Shown: positions 39,841 through 49,992 of the stretch, one piece after another
Layout of the letters: the number at the start of each line of letters is the position of its first letter
Numbering within the stretch: position 1 is the stretch's first letter
Assembly (NCBI GenBank): GCA_009886095.1
Contig: VFJL01000046.1
Coordinates: forward strand, 1-63,102
Source: Nitrosomonadales bacterium
GTDB lineage: Bacteria > Pseudomonadota > Gammaproteobacteria > Burkholderiales > Nitrosomonadaceae
Reading direction: 5' to 3'
Length of the DNA: 63,102 nucleotides
The notes under the pieces: model-generated
Database searches by the model: none
Seen by the model: only the letters and a program-made list of their open reading frames with translations
Told to the model about the DNA's origin: nothing
Position numbers and translations under genes: made by a program

Positions 39841-40941
39841 ATGGAATACGCGCAACAATTATTTGGACAGTTTTTTGGCGCCGAGTGGGGGCCTGCTCTG
39901 TTCTCCCTGACAAAAAATCTGGTGCTAATCGTCGCCATTGTGCTGCCGCTATTACTTGGTGTGGCTTATCTCACGCTGGCAGAGCGCAAGATTATTGCTT
40001 TCATGCAGATTCGTGTTGGGCCTAACAGAGTGACGTTCTTTGGTATTCCGTGGCTGGCTGGCTGGGGGCAACCCATCGCCGACGCGGTCAAGGCGCTGAT
40101 GAAGGAAATCATCATTCCCAACGGCGCCAACAAATTTCTGTTCATATTGGCACCAATACTGACCATTACACCGGCGCTGGCGGCGTGGGCCGTTGTGCCA
40201 TTCTCTCCGGAAATGGTGCTGGCGGACATCAATGCTGGCCTGCTTTATATTCTGGCCATGACCTCCATGGGTGTTTACGGCATCATTATTGCGGGCTGGG
40301 CATCCAATTCCAAATATGCATTTCTCGGGGCGATGCGCTCTGCTGCACAGGTGGTTTCGTACGAGCTGGCGATGGGTTTTGCGTTGGTGTGTGTGCTGAT
40401 GATGTCGCATAGCCTTAACCTGGGTGATATCGTCAAAGGTCAGGAGGGTGGCAGTTTTATTAACTGGTATCTGATCCCGCTGTTCCCCATGTTTCTGGTG
40501 TATTTTATTTCTGGCGTAGCAGAGACCAATCGCGCTCCGTTCGATGTAGCTGAAGGTGAGTCAGAAATCGTTGCCGGCTTCCATGTTGAATATTCCGGCA
40601 TGGCTTTTACGGTGTTTTTTCTGGCGGAATACGCCAATATGATTCTGGTGGCAACACTTGCCAGCCTCATATTTTTGGGTGGGTGGTTGCCACCGTTCAA
40701 CATCGCGCCGTTTACCCTGATCCCGGGCTTTATCTGGCTACTGCTGAAGATAGCATTTCTGCTGTTCTTTTTTCTCTGGTTCCGCGCTACTTTTCCGCGT
40801 TATCGCTACGACCAGATTATGCGTCTTGGATGGAAGGTATTTATTCCGATTACCCTGGTGTGGATCGTTCTGCTGGGTGCGGTGATGCAACTTCCGCCAT
40901 CGTTTCTGAATGCATTCCCGCTTAATCTGTGGTTTCACTGA
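39841..40941 (+). CDS. nuoH: NADH-quinone oxidoreductase subunit H
   Basis: 366 residues, eight membrane helices; it lines the quinone entry channel between the two arms. Family blocks: [39 protein letters not shown] with the conserved Glu, and the loop [20 protein letters not shown]. The ATG at 39841 follows a TTG that also opens the frame. Confidence 0.96.
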   Translation: MEYAQQLFGQFFGAEWGPALFSLTKNLVLIVAIVLPLLLGVAYLTLAERKIIAFMQIRVGPNRVTFFGIPWLAGWGQPIADAVKALMKEIIIPNGANKFLFILAPILTITPALAAWAVVPFSPEMVLADINAGLLYILAMTSMGVYGIIIAGWASNSKYAFLGAMRSAAQVVSYELAMGFALVCVLMMSHSLNLGDIVKGQEGGSFINWYLIPLFPMFLVYFISGVAETNRAPFDVAEGESEIVAGFHVEYSGMAFTVFFLAEYANMILVATLASLIFLGGWLPPFNIAPFTLIPGFIWLLLKIAFLLFFFLWFRATFPRYRYDQIMRLGWKVFIPITLVWIVLLGAVMQLPPSFLNAFPLNLWFH

Positions 40942-40955
40942 GACAGGAGAATGCC

Positions 40956-41444
40956 ATGAACCGGATTAAAGATTTTTTCCGCACTTTCCTGCTGTTTGAG
41001 CTGCTCAAGGGAATGATGCTTACCGGACGCTACATGTTCGCGCGTAAAATCACGGTGCACTTTCCCGAAGAAAAAACGCCGCAATCACCACGCTTTCGCG
41101 GTCTTCATGCGCTGCGCCGCTATCCCAATGGAGAAGAGCGCTGCATTGCCTGCAAGCTGTGTGAGGCGGTATGTCCGGCGCTGGCGATCACCATTGAATC
41201 CGAGCAACGTGATGACGGGACCCGGCGCACCACGCGCTACGACATCGATTTGACCAAGTGCATATTCTGCGGCTTCTGTGAGGAATCCTGCCCGGTGGAT
41301 TCGATTGTTGAGACCCGCATTCTGGAATACCACGGCGAGAAACGTGGCGACCTGATTTATACCAAGCAGATGCTGCTGGCGGTGGGAGATCGGCATGAAG
41401 AACAGATAGCGAAAGACAGGGAAGCAGATGCAAGCTATCGATGA
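40956..41444 (+). CDS. nuoI: NADH-quinone oxidoreductase subunit I
   Basis: 162 residues, two 4Fe-4S clusters (N6a, N6b) relaying electrons to N2. The ligands are in [17 protein letters not shown] and [17 protein letters not shown]. The N-terminal helix ([18 protein letters not shown]) rests on the membrane. AGACAGGAG gives a ribosome site before ATG 40956. Confidence 0.97.
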   Translation: MNRIKDFFRTFLLFELLKGMMLTGRYMFARKITVHFPEEKTPQSPRFRGLHALRRYPNGEERCIACKLCEAVCPALAITIESEQRDDGTRRTTRYDIDLTKCIFCGFCEESCPVDSIVETRILEYHGEKRGDLIYTKQMLLAVGDRHEEQIAKDREADASYR

Positions 41445-41463
41445 ATCTTGTTATTAGGCACAT

Positions 41464-42069
41464 ATGGGTTTTCAGGACATAATTTTCTATTTTTTTGCGA
41501 CAGTGCTGGTGGCATCCGCATTGGGTGTCATTACCGCCCGTAATCCGGTGCATGCAGCATTGCTGTTGGTACTGGCTTTTTTTACTTGTGCCGGACTATG
41601 GTTGCTGCTGGAAGCGGAATTTCTCGCTATCACCCTGGTGCTGGTGTATGTGGGGGCGGTAATGGTGCTGTTCCTGTTTGTGGTGATGATGCTGGATATC
41701 AATCTCGAGCATCTGCGTAAGGGCTTTTGGAGATGGTTTCCATTTGGCGCATTGCTGGCACTGGTGATGGCGGCCGAGATGGCCATTGTGGTGATGGGTA
41801 AGCAGTTCAGCCTTGACCAAATGCCCACACCACCAGCGCGTGCCGCTGATTATAGCAACACCAAGGAGCTGGGCCGTTTGATTTACACCGAATATGTTTA
41901 TGCATTTGAACTGGCGGCGGTGATTCTGCTGGTGGCGATAGTTGCTGCGATCGCATTGACTCTGCGCCATCGTACCGGTACCAAATTTCTTGATCCGGCG
42001 CAACAAGTGGCAGTCAAGCGCGCCGACCGGGTACGGATGGTATCGATGCCATCCGAGAAGAAGGAATAA
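41464..42069 (+). CDS. nuoJ: NADH-quinone oxidoreductase subunit J
   Basis: 201 residues, five membrane helices, a membrane-arm subunit beside NuoH, A and K. The third helix LVLVYVGAVMVLFLFVVMML is the family signature; it carries the pi-bulge important for coupling. The C-terminal helix ELAAVILLVAIVAAIALTLR ends in a basic tail. Confidence 0.95.
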   Translation: MGFQDIIFYFFATVLVASALGVITARNPVHAALLLVLAFFTCAGLWLLLEAEFLAITLVLVYVGAVMVLFLFVVMMLDINLEHLRKGFWRWFPFGALLALVMAAEMAIVVMGKQFSLDQMPTPPARAADYSNTKELGRLIYTEYVYAFELAAVILLVAIVAAIALTLRHRTGTKFLDPAQQVAVKRADRVRMVSMPSEKKE

Positions 42070-42114
42070 TGATTATTATTGTGTTTGATGTGGTCCTAAA
42101 AAGGGGCAGTTAAC

Positions 42115-42420
42115 TTGGTGTCGTTATCCCATTACTTGGTGCTTGGTGCGATTTTGTTCGCCATCAGTGTTGTCGGCATTTTCCTCAACAGGAAGAACGT
42201 AATCATCCTGCTGATGGCGATCGAGTTAATGTTGCTGGCAGTAAACATGAATTTCGTTGCGTTCTCGCATTATCTGCAAGACGTATCGGGGCAGATTTTC
42301 GTATTTTTTATTCTGACCGTGGCGGCAGCGGAATCTGCCATTGGTCTGGCGATATTGGTGGTGCTGTTCCGCAACCTGCGCACCATCAATGTGGATGACC
42401 TGAATAAACTCAAAGGATAG
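42115..42420 (+). CDS. nuoK: NADH-quinone oxidoreductase subunit K
   Basis: 101 residues, three membrane helices, antiporter-like (MrpC-related). The two conserved glutamates for proton transfer lie in [16 protein letters not shown] and [14 protein letters not shown]. The start is TTG 42115 or GTG 42118, both without ATG; AAAGGGGCAG upstream serves as ribosome site. Confidence 0.95.
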   Translation: MVSLSHYLVLGAILFAISVVGIFLNRKNVIILLMAIELMLLAVNMNFVAFSHYLQDVSGQIFVFFILTVAAAESAIGLAILVVLFRNLRTINVDDLNKLKG

Positions 42421-42478
42421 TTCCATGGATTGGAAAACAGGAACTGCATTGGCAATCCAGAACTAATAACCGGATTTC

Positions 42479-44434
42479 ATGACAGAGATGCAGAAACTTT
42501 ATTTACTGGTTCCGCTGGCACCGCTGGCAGGGGCACTTATCGCCGGTCTATTGGGCCGTGTGATTGGCCCGGCCTTGAGTCATCGCATCACCATTGCGCT
42601 GATGCTCGTGTGTGTGGCCGCGTCGGTTACGGTCTTTATGGATGTGTTGCAAGGCAATGTCTATAACGGTAGCGTTTATACCTGGATGACCTCTGGCGAC
42701 ACCCGTTTTGAAATTGGTTTTCTGATTGACCAGCTTTCAGCCACGATGATGGTGGTGGTGAGCTTTGTGTCCTTAATGGTGCATATCTACACCATCGGTT
42801 ATATGCGCGATGATCCTGGCTACCAGCGGTTTTTCAGCTATATCTCGCTCTTTACCTTTTCGATGCTGATGCTGGTGATGGCCAATAATTTTCTGCAGCT
42901 TTTCTTTGGCTGGGAAGCGGTCGGACTGGTTTCCTATTTACTGATCGGTTTCTGGTATACCCGCCCGACAGCGGTCTATGCCAACATGAAGGCCTTTCTG
43001 GTCAATCGCGTCGGCGATTTTGGCTTCCTCCTCGGCATTGGCATGGTGCTGATGTATTTTGGTACGCTGGATTATGCGGCGGTATTCGCGCATGCACCGC
43101 AGATCGCAAGCCAGACAGTTGAAATTATTCCCGGTTCGCCGTGGATGCTGATGTCGGTGACGTGCATTCTGCTGTTCATCGGTGCGATGGGAAAATCTGC
43201 GCAGTTCCCATTGCATGTGTGGCTGCCGGATTCGATGGAAGGGCCAACGCCAATTTCCGCGTTGATCCACGCCGCCACCATGGTGACCGCAGGTATTTTC
43301 ATGGTGGCGCGCATGTCGCCGCTGTTTGAGTTATCCGAGACCGCGCTAACGGTGATATTGGTAATCGGCGGAATTACCACGTTGTCCATGGCGCTGGTAG
43401 CAATTGTGCAGAATGACATTAAACGGGTGGTGGCGTATTCTACCTTGTCACAACTGGGTTACATGACGGTAGCATTGGGTGCATCGGCTTATTCGGTGGC
43501 GGTATTCCACCTGATGACCCACGCCTTTTTCAAGGCAGTACTGTTTCTGGGCGCGGGTTCGGTAATCATCGCCATGCATCACGAACAGGATATGCGAAAA
43601 ATGGGCGGACTCAAAAAATACATGCCTATTACATACTGGACCATGTTCATGGCGGCACTGGCAAGCGCCGGGGTGCCCGGTTTCTCCGGATTCTTTTCCA
43701 AGGATGCCATCATTGAAGCGGTGCATTTTGCCAATATTCCCGGTGCTGGTTTTGCCTATTTTTGCGTACTGTCTACCGTGTTCATCACGGCGTTTTACAC
43801 TTTCCGCTTGTTGTTCATGACTTTTCATGGCAAGCCACGTATGGATCATCACACCGAGGAGCACTTGCACGAATCGCCCTGGGTAGTGACCCTGCCGCTT
43901 ATCATCCTGGCAATTCCCACCGTCGGTGCAGGCTGGTTGATCGGGCCGATGCTGTTTGAAGGCTATTTCGGCGACAGCATACAGATTGCGTCGCAACATG
44001 GAGTAGTTGCACAAATGGCGGCGGAATTTCACGGAATAGGGGGGATGATGACCCATGCGCTCACTACCGCGCCATTCTGGCTTTCCACAGGTGGAATTTT
44101 CACCGCTTGGTACCTGTATAGGGTGAGAACCGATTTACCAGAGAAACTAAAGCAAATCGCCGGGCCGCTTTATACCTTGCTTGAACGTAAATATTTTATT
44201 GACGAATTTTACTCATGGCTTTTTGCCGGTGGCGCGCGCGCACTTGGTGGTGGGCTGTGGAAATTCGGCGATGTAAAAGTGATAGATGGATTCTTTGTCA
44301 ACGGTGCAGCGCGGGTGGTTAGTTGGAGCGCCATGCTGGTGCGCCGCTTCCAGTCAGGCTATATCTATCATTATGCATTTACCATGATCGTCGGTGTGTT
44401 CGTATTGATGAGTTTTTGGTTGCTCCCCGCATGA
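42479..44434 (+). CDS. nuoL: NADH-quinone oxidoreductase subunit L
   Basis: 651 residues, about 16 membrane helices, the distal antiporter-like proton pump with the long lateral helix at its C-terminus. Family blocks: FFGWEAVGLVSYLLIGFWYT with the key Glu, AQFPLHVWLPDSMEGPTPIS, and DIKRVVAYSTLSQLGYM. It is 58 bp downstream of nuoK. Confidence 0.97.
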   Translation: MTEMQKLYLLVPLAPLAGALIAGLLGRVIGPALSHRITIALMLVCVAASVTVFMDVLQGNVYNGSVYTWMTSGDTRFEIGFLIDQLSATMMVVVSFVSLMVHIYTIGYMRDDPGYQRFFSYISLFTFSMLMLVMANNFLQLFFGWEAVGLVSYLLIGFWYTRPTAVYANMKAFLVNRVGDFGFLLGIGMVLMYFGTLDYAAVFAHAPQIASQTVEIIPGSPWMLMSVTCILLFIGAMGKSAQFPLHVWLPDSMEGPTPISALIHAATMVTAGIFMVARMSPLFELSETALTVILVIGGITTLSMALVAIVQNDIKRVVAYSTLSQLGYMTVALGASAYSVAVFHLMTHAFFKAVLFLGAGSVIIAMHHEQDMRKMGGLKKYMPITYWTMFMAALASAGVPGFSGFFSKDAIIEAVHFANIPGAGFAYFCVLSTVFITAFYTFRLLFMTFHGKPRMDHHTEEHLHESPWVVTLPLIILAIPTVGAGWLIGPMLFEGYFGDSIQIASQHGVVAQMAAEFHGIGGMMTHALTTAPFWLSTGGIFTAWYLYRVRTDLPEKLKQIAGPLYTLLERKYFIDEFYSWLFAGGARALGGGLWKFGDVKVIDGFFVNGAARVVSWSAMLVRRFQSGYIYHYAFTMIVGVFVLMSFWLLPA

Positions 44435-44519
44435 GAACGAGCTGCAAAACCGTGGGGGGCGGCATGTTGCTACTCCACATGCTGCCTACGTACGCGCTAA
44501 CGCATATAACGGAATAGAC

Positions 44520-46004
44520 ATGTCGTTTGGTTTCCCGCTGTTAAGTCTGATTATCTGGCTGCCCATTCTTGCCGGCATCGCGGTGCTCGCCACTGGCAGC
44601 GACCGTAATGCTCAATTGGCAAGGTGGCTCGCACTCGTCGGATCGGTAACGGGCCTGCTGGTAGCGATCCCGCTTTATTGCTACTTCGACCCGCTGATGG
44701 GCGCCATGCAATTTGTCGAGTATCACCCCTGGATCGAGCGCTTCAACATTCATTACCATCTGGGTGTAGATGGGATCGCCATGCCGCTGATTCTGCTTAA
44801 CTGCTTTACCACGCCGCTGGTGGTCATGGCCGGGTGGCAGGTGATAAACAACCGGGTGTCACAGTATATGGGGGCGCTTCTGATCATGTCCGGCATCGTC
44901 AACGGCGTATTTTCTTCGCTCGATGCGATTCTGTTTTACGTGTTCTGGGAGGCCTCACTGATCCCGATGTTTCTCATTATTGGTATTTGGGGCGGCCCCA
45001 ATCGCGTGTATGCGGCAATTAAATTCTTTCTCTACACGCTGATGGGATCCTTGCTGATGCTGGTAGCATTCATTTATCTCTACACGGTTTCCGGCGGCAG
45101 TTTCTCGATACTGGATTATCACAAGTTGCCGCTGCCGCTGGCACCGCAGATTCTGATATTTATTGCTTTCCTGTTGGCATTCGCCGTGAAAGTGCCTATG
45201 TGGCCAGTGCATACCTGGTTGCCAGACGCGCATGTGGAGGCCCCCACGGGTGGTTCTGTGGTACTGGCGGCAATCTTGCTGAAACTGGGTGGTTACGGCT
45301 TTCTGCGTTTTTCCCTGCCGATCGTGCCAGATGCGAGCCAATATCTCTCTGGCATGATGATCACATTGTCGCTGGTTGCAGTGGTGTACATCGGATTGGT
45401 CGCGCTGGTGCAGGCGGATATGAAGAAGCTCATCGCCTATTCATCGGTATCACACATGGGATTCGTCACACTGGGTTTCTTCCTGTTCAACGCCTATGGG
45501 GTTGAAGGCGCAATGGTACAGATGATTTCACATGGCTTCATCTCCGCTGCGATGTTCCTGTGCGTGGGAGTGCTGTATGACCGGCTGCATTCACGCCAGA
45601 TCGCTGACTATGGCGGGGTGGCCAACAAGATGCCGGTATTCGCCGCATTTTTCATGTTGTTTGCCATGGCCAATTCCGGCTTACCAGGCACCAGCGGTTT
45701 TGTCGGCGAATTCATGGTCATCATGGGCGCAGTCCAGGTAAATTTCTGGTATGCGTTCCTTGCTGCCACCACGCTGATTTTTGGTGCGGCATACACCCTG
45801 TGGATGTACAAGCGGGTGGTATTCGGTGCGGTTGCGAATCCCGGGGTGGAAGTACTGAAGGATATCAATCGACGTGAAATTCTTATTCTGACGATTCTGG
45901 CAGCGGTAGTGCTGTGGATGGGGGTTTATCCGCTGCCATTGACAGAAGTGATGCATACCACGGTGGATGATCTGCTGGCCCATGTGACCCGTGGTAAATT
46001 GTAG
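44520..46004 (+). CDS. nuoM: NADH-quinone oxidoreductase subunit M
   Basis: 494 residues, 14 membrane helices, antiporter-like proton pump. Diagnostic blocks: YVFWEASLIPMFLIIGIWGG, FAVKVPMWPVHTWLPDAHVE, and DMKKLIAYSSVSHMGFVTLG, holding the Glu and Lys residues of the proton path. It starts 85 bp after nuoL. Confidence 0.97.
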   Translation: MSFGFPLLSLIIWLPILAGIAVLATGSDRNAQLARWLALVGSVTGLLVAIPLYCYFDPLMGAMQFVEYHPWIERFNIHYHLGVDGIAMPLILLNCFTTPLVVMAGWQVINNRVSQYMGALLIMSGIVNGVFSSLDAILFYVFWEASLIPMFLIIGIWGGPNRVYAAIKFFLYTLMGSLLMLVAFIYLYTVSGGSFSILDYHKLPLPLAPQILIFIAFLLAFAVKVPMWPVHTWLPDAHVEAPTGGSVVLAAILLKLGGYGFLRFSLPIVPDASQYLSGMMITLSLVAVVYIGLVALVQADMKKLIAYSSVSHMGFVTLGFFLFNAYGVEGAMVQMISHGFISAAMFLCVGVLYDRLHSRQIADYGGVANKMPVFAAFFMLFAMANSGLPGTSGFVGEFMVIMGAVQVNFWYAFLAATTLIFGAAYTLWMYKRVVFGAVANPGVEVLKDINRREILILTILAAVVLWMGVYPLPLTEVMHTTVDDLLAHVTRGKL

Positions 46005-46043
46005 TTGGAACGAAATACGGTTTGCTCTATTTGAGGATGATAA

Positions 46044-47489
46044 ATGAATTTTTTGCCGCCTGATCTCGCCCCCGCCTATCCGGAGATATTTCTTCTGGTA
46101 ATGGTGTGCGTGGTGTTGCTGGCCGATCTTGCGGCGGGTGAAAAAAGACGTTACATCGCTTATCTGCTGGCGCAGGTTGCGCTGCTTGGTTGCGCGCTGA
46201 TTACCTTTGTCACCTCTGCTCCCGGTGTAACTTATACTTTCTCCGGCATGTTCGTGGACGATGCCATGGCCGACATACTGAAGCTGCTAACCTATGTCAC
46301 GGTATCCATGGTGCTGGTGTACTCGCGTGGCTATATCGCTGTGCGCGGCATGTTCAGCGGTGAGTATTTCAGCCTGACGTTGTTCGCTACCCTGGGCATG
46401 ATGGTGATGATTTCCGCCAGCCATTTCCTGACCCTTTACTTGGGACTGGAACTTTTGTCACTCTCGCTCTATGCCATGGTCGCATTGCGCCGCGACTCAG
46501 TGGACGCTACCGAGGCGGCAATAAAATATTTCATACTGGGGGCACTGGCTTCCGGTTTTCTGCTGTATGGCATGTCTATGGTTTACGGTGCCACTGGCGC
46601 CCTCCATATCGCACAGGTCACTGCGGTAATTCAAAGTGGCGCGGCTGATTATACGGTGCTGGTAGTGGGACTGGTGTTCATCGTTGCCGGCATCAGCTTT
46701 AAGTTGAGCGCAGCGCCGTTTCACATGTGGGCACCGGATGTCTACCAGGGTGCGCCCACCGCAGTCGTACTGTTTATCGGCTCAGCACCCAAACTGGCAG
46801 CATTCGGCTTTGTCATGCGCTTGCTGGTGGAAGGTATGGGGGCGATGGCGGCAGACTGGCAGGGCATGCTCATCATTTTGGCGGTGATGTCCATGATCAT
46901 CGGCAATCTCGCCGCCATTGCCCAGACTAATATCAAGCGCATGCTGGCGTATTCCACCATCTCACACATGGGCTTCATGCTGCTGGGGATTATCAGCGGG
47001 GATGAAAACGGCTACAGCTCATCCATGTTCTACATGGTGGTTTATGTATTAATGACCCTGGGTACCTTCGGCATGATTATGCTGTTGTCACGGGAAGGAT
47101 TTGAAGCCGAAAAACTCAGTGACTTCAAAGGGCTCAACCGGCGTAACCCCTGGTATGCATTCATTACTTTGTTGCTGATGTTCTCGCTGGCCGGTGTTCC
47201 ACCGGTGGTGGGTTTTTATGCGAAGCTGTCGGTGTTGCAGGCAGTGCTGAATGCGGGTTACATATGGCTGGCGGTGGTGGCAGTGTTATTCTCGCTGGTC
47301 GGCGCGTTCTATTATCTGCGTATCGTCAAGCTGATGTATTTCGACGAACCTGAAACTGATGCACCCATTCTGCCAGCGGGCGATGTCAAACTGCTGATAA
47401 GCGCGAATGGCCTGGCGGTACTCGCATTCGGCCTCTTTCCCCAGGCATTGATGGCACTGTGCGCTTACGCTATTCAGCAATCCATATAG
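46044..47489 (+). CDS. nuoN: NADH-quinone oxidoreductase subunit N
   Basis: 481 residues, 14 membrane helices, last subunit of the 14-gene operon. Blocks: [40 protein letters not shown] and [20 protein letters not shown]. The last 48 codons and about 125 bp beyond the stop are repeated at 5753-6024. The gene here is full length and is taken as the source copy. Confidence 0.97.
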   Translation: MNFLPPDLAPAYPEIFLLVMVCVVLLADLAAGEKRRYIAYLLAQVALLGCALITFVTSAPGVTYTFSGMFVDDAMADILKLLTYVTVSMVLVYSRGYIAVRGMFSGEYFSLTLFATLGMMVMISASHFLTLYLGLELLSLSLYAMVALRRDSVDATEAAIKYFILGALASGFLLYGMSMVYGATGALHIAQVTAVIQSGAADYTVLVVGLVFIVAGISFKLSAAPFHMWAPDVYQGAPTAVVLFIGSAPKLAAFGFVMRLLVEGMGAMAADWQGMLIILAVMSMIIGNLAAIAQTNIKRMLAYSTISHMGFMLLGIISGDENGYSSSMFYMVVYVLMTLGTFGMIMLLSREGFEAEKLSDFKGLNRRNPWYAFITLLLMFSLAGVPPVVGFYAKLSVLQAVLNAGYIWLAVVAVLFSLVGAFYYLRIVKLMYFDEPETDAPILPAGDVKLLISANGLAVLAFGLFPQALMALCAYAIQQSI

Positions 47490-47597
47490 CGCAGCAGCAC
47501 CCGGCGGGGGTTGCATCTTTCGAATATCGCACTGCTAGAGCCTCAGCAAGCGCTTTGACTCTTTCAGTTTCAGGTAGTCTTGTGGGTGTCAATAAGG

Positions 47598-47619
47598 TTA
47601 ATTCGACCCTGGCCTCTTT
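47598..47619 (-). repeat. Dispersed 22-bp motif, copy e
   Basis: Plus strand TTAATTCGACCCTGGCCTCT plus TT. It marks the right end of the block duplicated at 5753-6024 and lies 4 bases upstream of the RcsF-like start codon. Confidence 0.75.
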
Positions 47620-47623
47620 TATT

Positions 47624-48007
47624 ATGCATGCTCGGAACCGTGTCTTAATCCCAGTCCTCACAGCCTTAATTTCAGGCTGTGGCGCCATGGTGCCGGTGGT
47701 AAAAATGGAGGACATTCCAGTGGAGCAACGCCGTGCTGTCAACGAAGTTGCTATCTACAACCAGATGCAACTCATTGGGCAAAAATTTAAGGTCATAAAT
47801 ATCGTCGAAGGAATATCTTGCAAGAACAAGCTATGGGATCACGCCGCGACGAAGAGCGATGCTATTTTCCAAGCTCGCTATTGGGCTCAGCAAATGGGCG
47901 CGAATGGGATCGCAAACGTGCAATGTGATAATCCTCGTGGTACTACGACAACCTACAATTGTTGGGAGAGTGTCACTTGCACCGCCGAGGCAATAAAATT
48001 TGAGTGA
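47624..48007 (+). CDS. RcsF-like outer-membrane lipoprotein
   Basis: 127 residues. Signal and lipobox: LIPVLTALISGCGAMVPV, Cys near residue 19. The mature domain has four cysteines in the order seen in RcsF: GISCKN, NVQCDN, YNCWES, TCTAEA, with a RcsF-like helix DAIFQARYWAQQMGANGIAN between the first two. In enterobacteria RcsF senses envelope stress through two non-consecutive disulfides. No rcs phosphorelay genes are in the window, so a different partner is likely. An upstream in-frame start at 47459 would overlap nuoN and is rejected. Confidence 0.7.
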   Translation: MHARNRVLIPVLTALISGCGAMVPVVKMEDIPVEQRRAVNEVAIYNQMQLIGQKFKVINIVEGISCKNKLWDHAATKSDAIFQARYWAQQMGANGIANVQCDNPRGTTTTYNCWESVTCTAEAIKFE

Positions 48008-48113
48008 AGCCTTGCAAATGTTGGGGCGCTATTATGCAGATCGATGGGACTCGATTGATCTATGATTAAATCGCTTGTATAGCGCCATGTCGTTCATTTT
48101 CGAATCAGAAGAG

Positions 48114-48160
48114 CAGGGTCGAATTAACCTGCCTAACTTTACATTCACCCGGACTGGCGC
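48114..48160 (+). repeat. 47-bp repeat, copy f
   Basis: CAGGGTCGAATTAACCTGCC to GGACTGGCGC; 45 of 47 bases equal 7875-7921. It is followed seven bases later by another copy of the shorter motif (48167-48187). Confidence 0.85.
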
Positions 48161-48166
48161 AACAAT

Positions 48167-48187
48167 TAAAGGGCCAGGCACGAATTA
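48167..48187 (+). repeat. Dispersed motif, copy g
   Basis: TAAAGGGCCAGGCACGAATT plus A. Its last bases supply the stop codon of the truncated SNF2 helicase on the opposite strand, so that gene ends inside the motif. Confidence 0.7.
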
Positions 48188-49186
48188 CCCAAGCCCGAAC
48201 AAATCGCGCAATTCCGCATTGCCTAGATTGCCTATCCAGTTTTCGCCTATGCCAACGGTCAGATCGGCGAGTTGCCGCTTGGAACGGATCATGTCGTTGA
48301 TGCGCTCTTCGAAAGTGCCACGGGTAATGAAGCGGTGCACCTGCACGTTTTTTTGCTGCCCGATACGGTAGGCTCGGTCAGTGGCCTGGGACTCGACTGC
48401 CGGGTTCCACCACAAATCATAATGGATCACGCTGGATGCCGCCGTGAGATTCAGCCCCGTGCCGCCCGCTTTCAGTGATAGAAGGAATACTTGCTCGGTG
48501 CGGTCGTTCTGAAATTTTTCCACCATCTCATCGCGCTTCGTGCGTGAGACCCCGCCGTGCAGGAATAGCGGGGGTGATCCATAACGTTCCGCCACCCAGC
48601 TTGACAACAGTTTGCCCATTTCACGGAATTGGGTAAACACCAGCACTTTTTCATGGCTGGCGTGGATGGTTTCGAGCGGGTCGAGGAACAGCGCGGCCTT
48701 GCCGGAAAGAGCCGCATCGTTCTTGCCCTTCTTCAGGTATTGGGCCGGATGGTTGCATATCTGTTTCAGTGCCAGGATCATTTGCAATACCAGCCCTTGG
48801 CGCTTGAAAGTGTCGGACTCGCCGTTGATCACACGCAGGCTTTCGCGCACTACCGATTCATACAGGGCAACCTGTTCCTTCGACAACTCGCAATACTGAT
48901 CCTGTTCGATCTTGTCCGGCAGGTCGTTGATGATGCTCTTGTCGGATTTGAGGCGGCGCAGCAAAAACGGTGCGGTTACCTTGCGAAAGCGCTGCACGGC
49001 GTGCTGGTCATGGTGGCTCTGTATCGGAACTGCAAACTCCTTGACGAAATGGCTGAGGTTGCCCAGGTAGCCCCGGTTGGCAAAATCCATGATGCTCCAA
49101 TATTCGGAGAGGCGATTCTCCACCGGGGTGCCGCTCATGGCGATGAAGGTTTGCGCCGGGATGGCCTTGATCGCCTTGCCCTGCAC
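48185..49186 (-). pseudogene. SNF2-family helicase, C-terminal half only
   Basis: 333 residues matching the back half of a SWI2/SNF2 ATPase: motif III MSGTPVENRLSEYWSIMDF, FLLRRLKSDKSI, then the RecA2 domain with KVLVFTQFREM, LHGGVSRTKRDEMV, LLSLKAGGTGLNLTAA (motif V) and QATDRAYRIGQQKNVQVHRF (motif VI). Walker A, DEAH and everything before motif III are absent, and a TAG precedes the first GTG directly, so the gene is beheaded at about 49190. Intact relatives have roughly 1000 residues. No ATP hydrolysis is possible. The body is well preserved, so truncation is recent. Confidence 0.88.
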
Positions 49187-49256
49187 CTAAAAACCGTACA
49201 CTCTACCCCGTCCAGCTGCCGGATCTAGGATCATACGCAACTCGCTTATACTGGGC

Positions 49257-49314
49257 GATATGCAAGGAAATATTTTTTGTGAATAACGAAGTATTATGAC
49301 GAAATCCGGATTTT
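49257..49314 (+). repeat. 58-bp element, copy 2
   Basis: Gapless partner of 24203-24260 (74 percent identical, differences almost all transitions). It lies between the broken helicase and the CAP-protein gene, about 40 bases upstream of that start codon. Confidence 0.6.
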
Positions 49315-49353
49315 TAATAGTGGCCTGAAGTTGAAGACTCATGTTGAAGACTC

Positions 49354-49884
49354 ATGAAACTTGCGACCATCGCCATTCTCCTTGCCGCTGCACTGGCAGC
49401 TTTTCCTGCTTATGCCGGAGAAGTTGATGCTGCAGCTTTCGTCACCGCACACAACAAGTGGCGTACCGCAGCAGGAGTGACAGAGAAGCTAAGTTACTCG
49501 CCAACTCTGGCACTGTCTGCCCAAGCCTGGGTTGATACCCTGAAACGGACCAATCATTGCCGGATGCGCCATAGTAAACCGAATGGTCAGTACGGTGAAA
49601 ACCTTTACTGGGCTAGTGCGCGGGCATGGTCTGACGGACGCAAGGAGTTACAAAAAATATCGCCTGAGCAAGTCGTGAATAGTTGGGGCAGCGAGAAGGC
49701 GGATTACGACTACGCCAACAATCGCTGCACACCTGGAAAAATGTGTGGTCATTACACGCAGATGATCTGGCGTATCACCACGACGGTAGGCTGTGCAATG
49801 GCAGTATGCGAGGATACTCAGGAGCAAGTATGGGCGTGCCAATACCAGCCAGCAGGAAATCGGATAGGCAGGAAGCCCTATTGA
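49354..49884 (+). CDS. Secreted CAP/SCP-domain protein
   Basis: 176 residues with signal peptide MKLATIAILLAAALAAFPAYA. The CAP (cysteine-rich secretory/PR-1) domain has the family signatures HNKWRTAAGVTEKLSYSPTL, YGENLYWAS, VNSWGSEKADYDY, CGHYTQMIWRITTTVGCAMA and WACQYQPAGN. It keeps the two His and acidic residues of the CAP cavity. Six cysteines suggest extracellular disulfides. Bacterial members have no settled function. It may be secreted or periplasmic. Confidence 0.88.
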   Translation: MKLATIAILLAAALAAFPAYAGEVDAAAFVTAHNKWRTAAGVTEKLSYSPTLALSAQAWVDTLKRTNHCRMRHSKPNGQYGENLYWASARAWSDGRKELQKISPEQVVNSWGSEKADYDYANNRCTPGKMCGHYTQMIWRITTTVGCAMAVCEDTQEQVWACQYQPAGNRIGRKPY

Positions 49885-49992
49885 GTATTTACTATCTGGG
49901 CGTGAGTCCTTTTATACACAGCTCGATTATTATGCTGAAGTCATGATCTGTTTTCACAGGTCGGACGGAATGTAATTTCAATTTGTATAGGC

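Noticed and set aside
43448-44056. Minus-strand open frame opposite nuoL
   Set aside because: Shadow of a conserved membrane protein gene; no ribosome site or motif.
47459-47623. Upstream extension of the RcsF-like gene
   Set aside because: It would overlap the nuoN end and put a signal peptide in mid-protein; the lipobox fixes the start at 47624.
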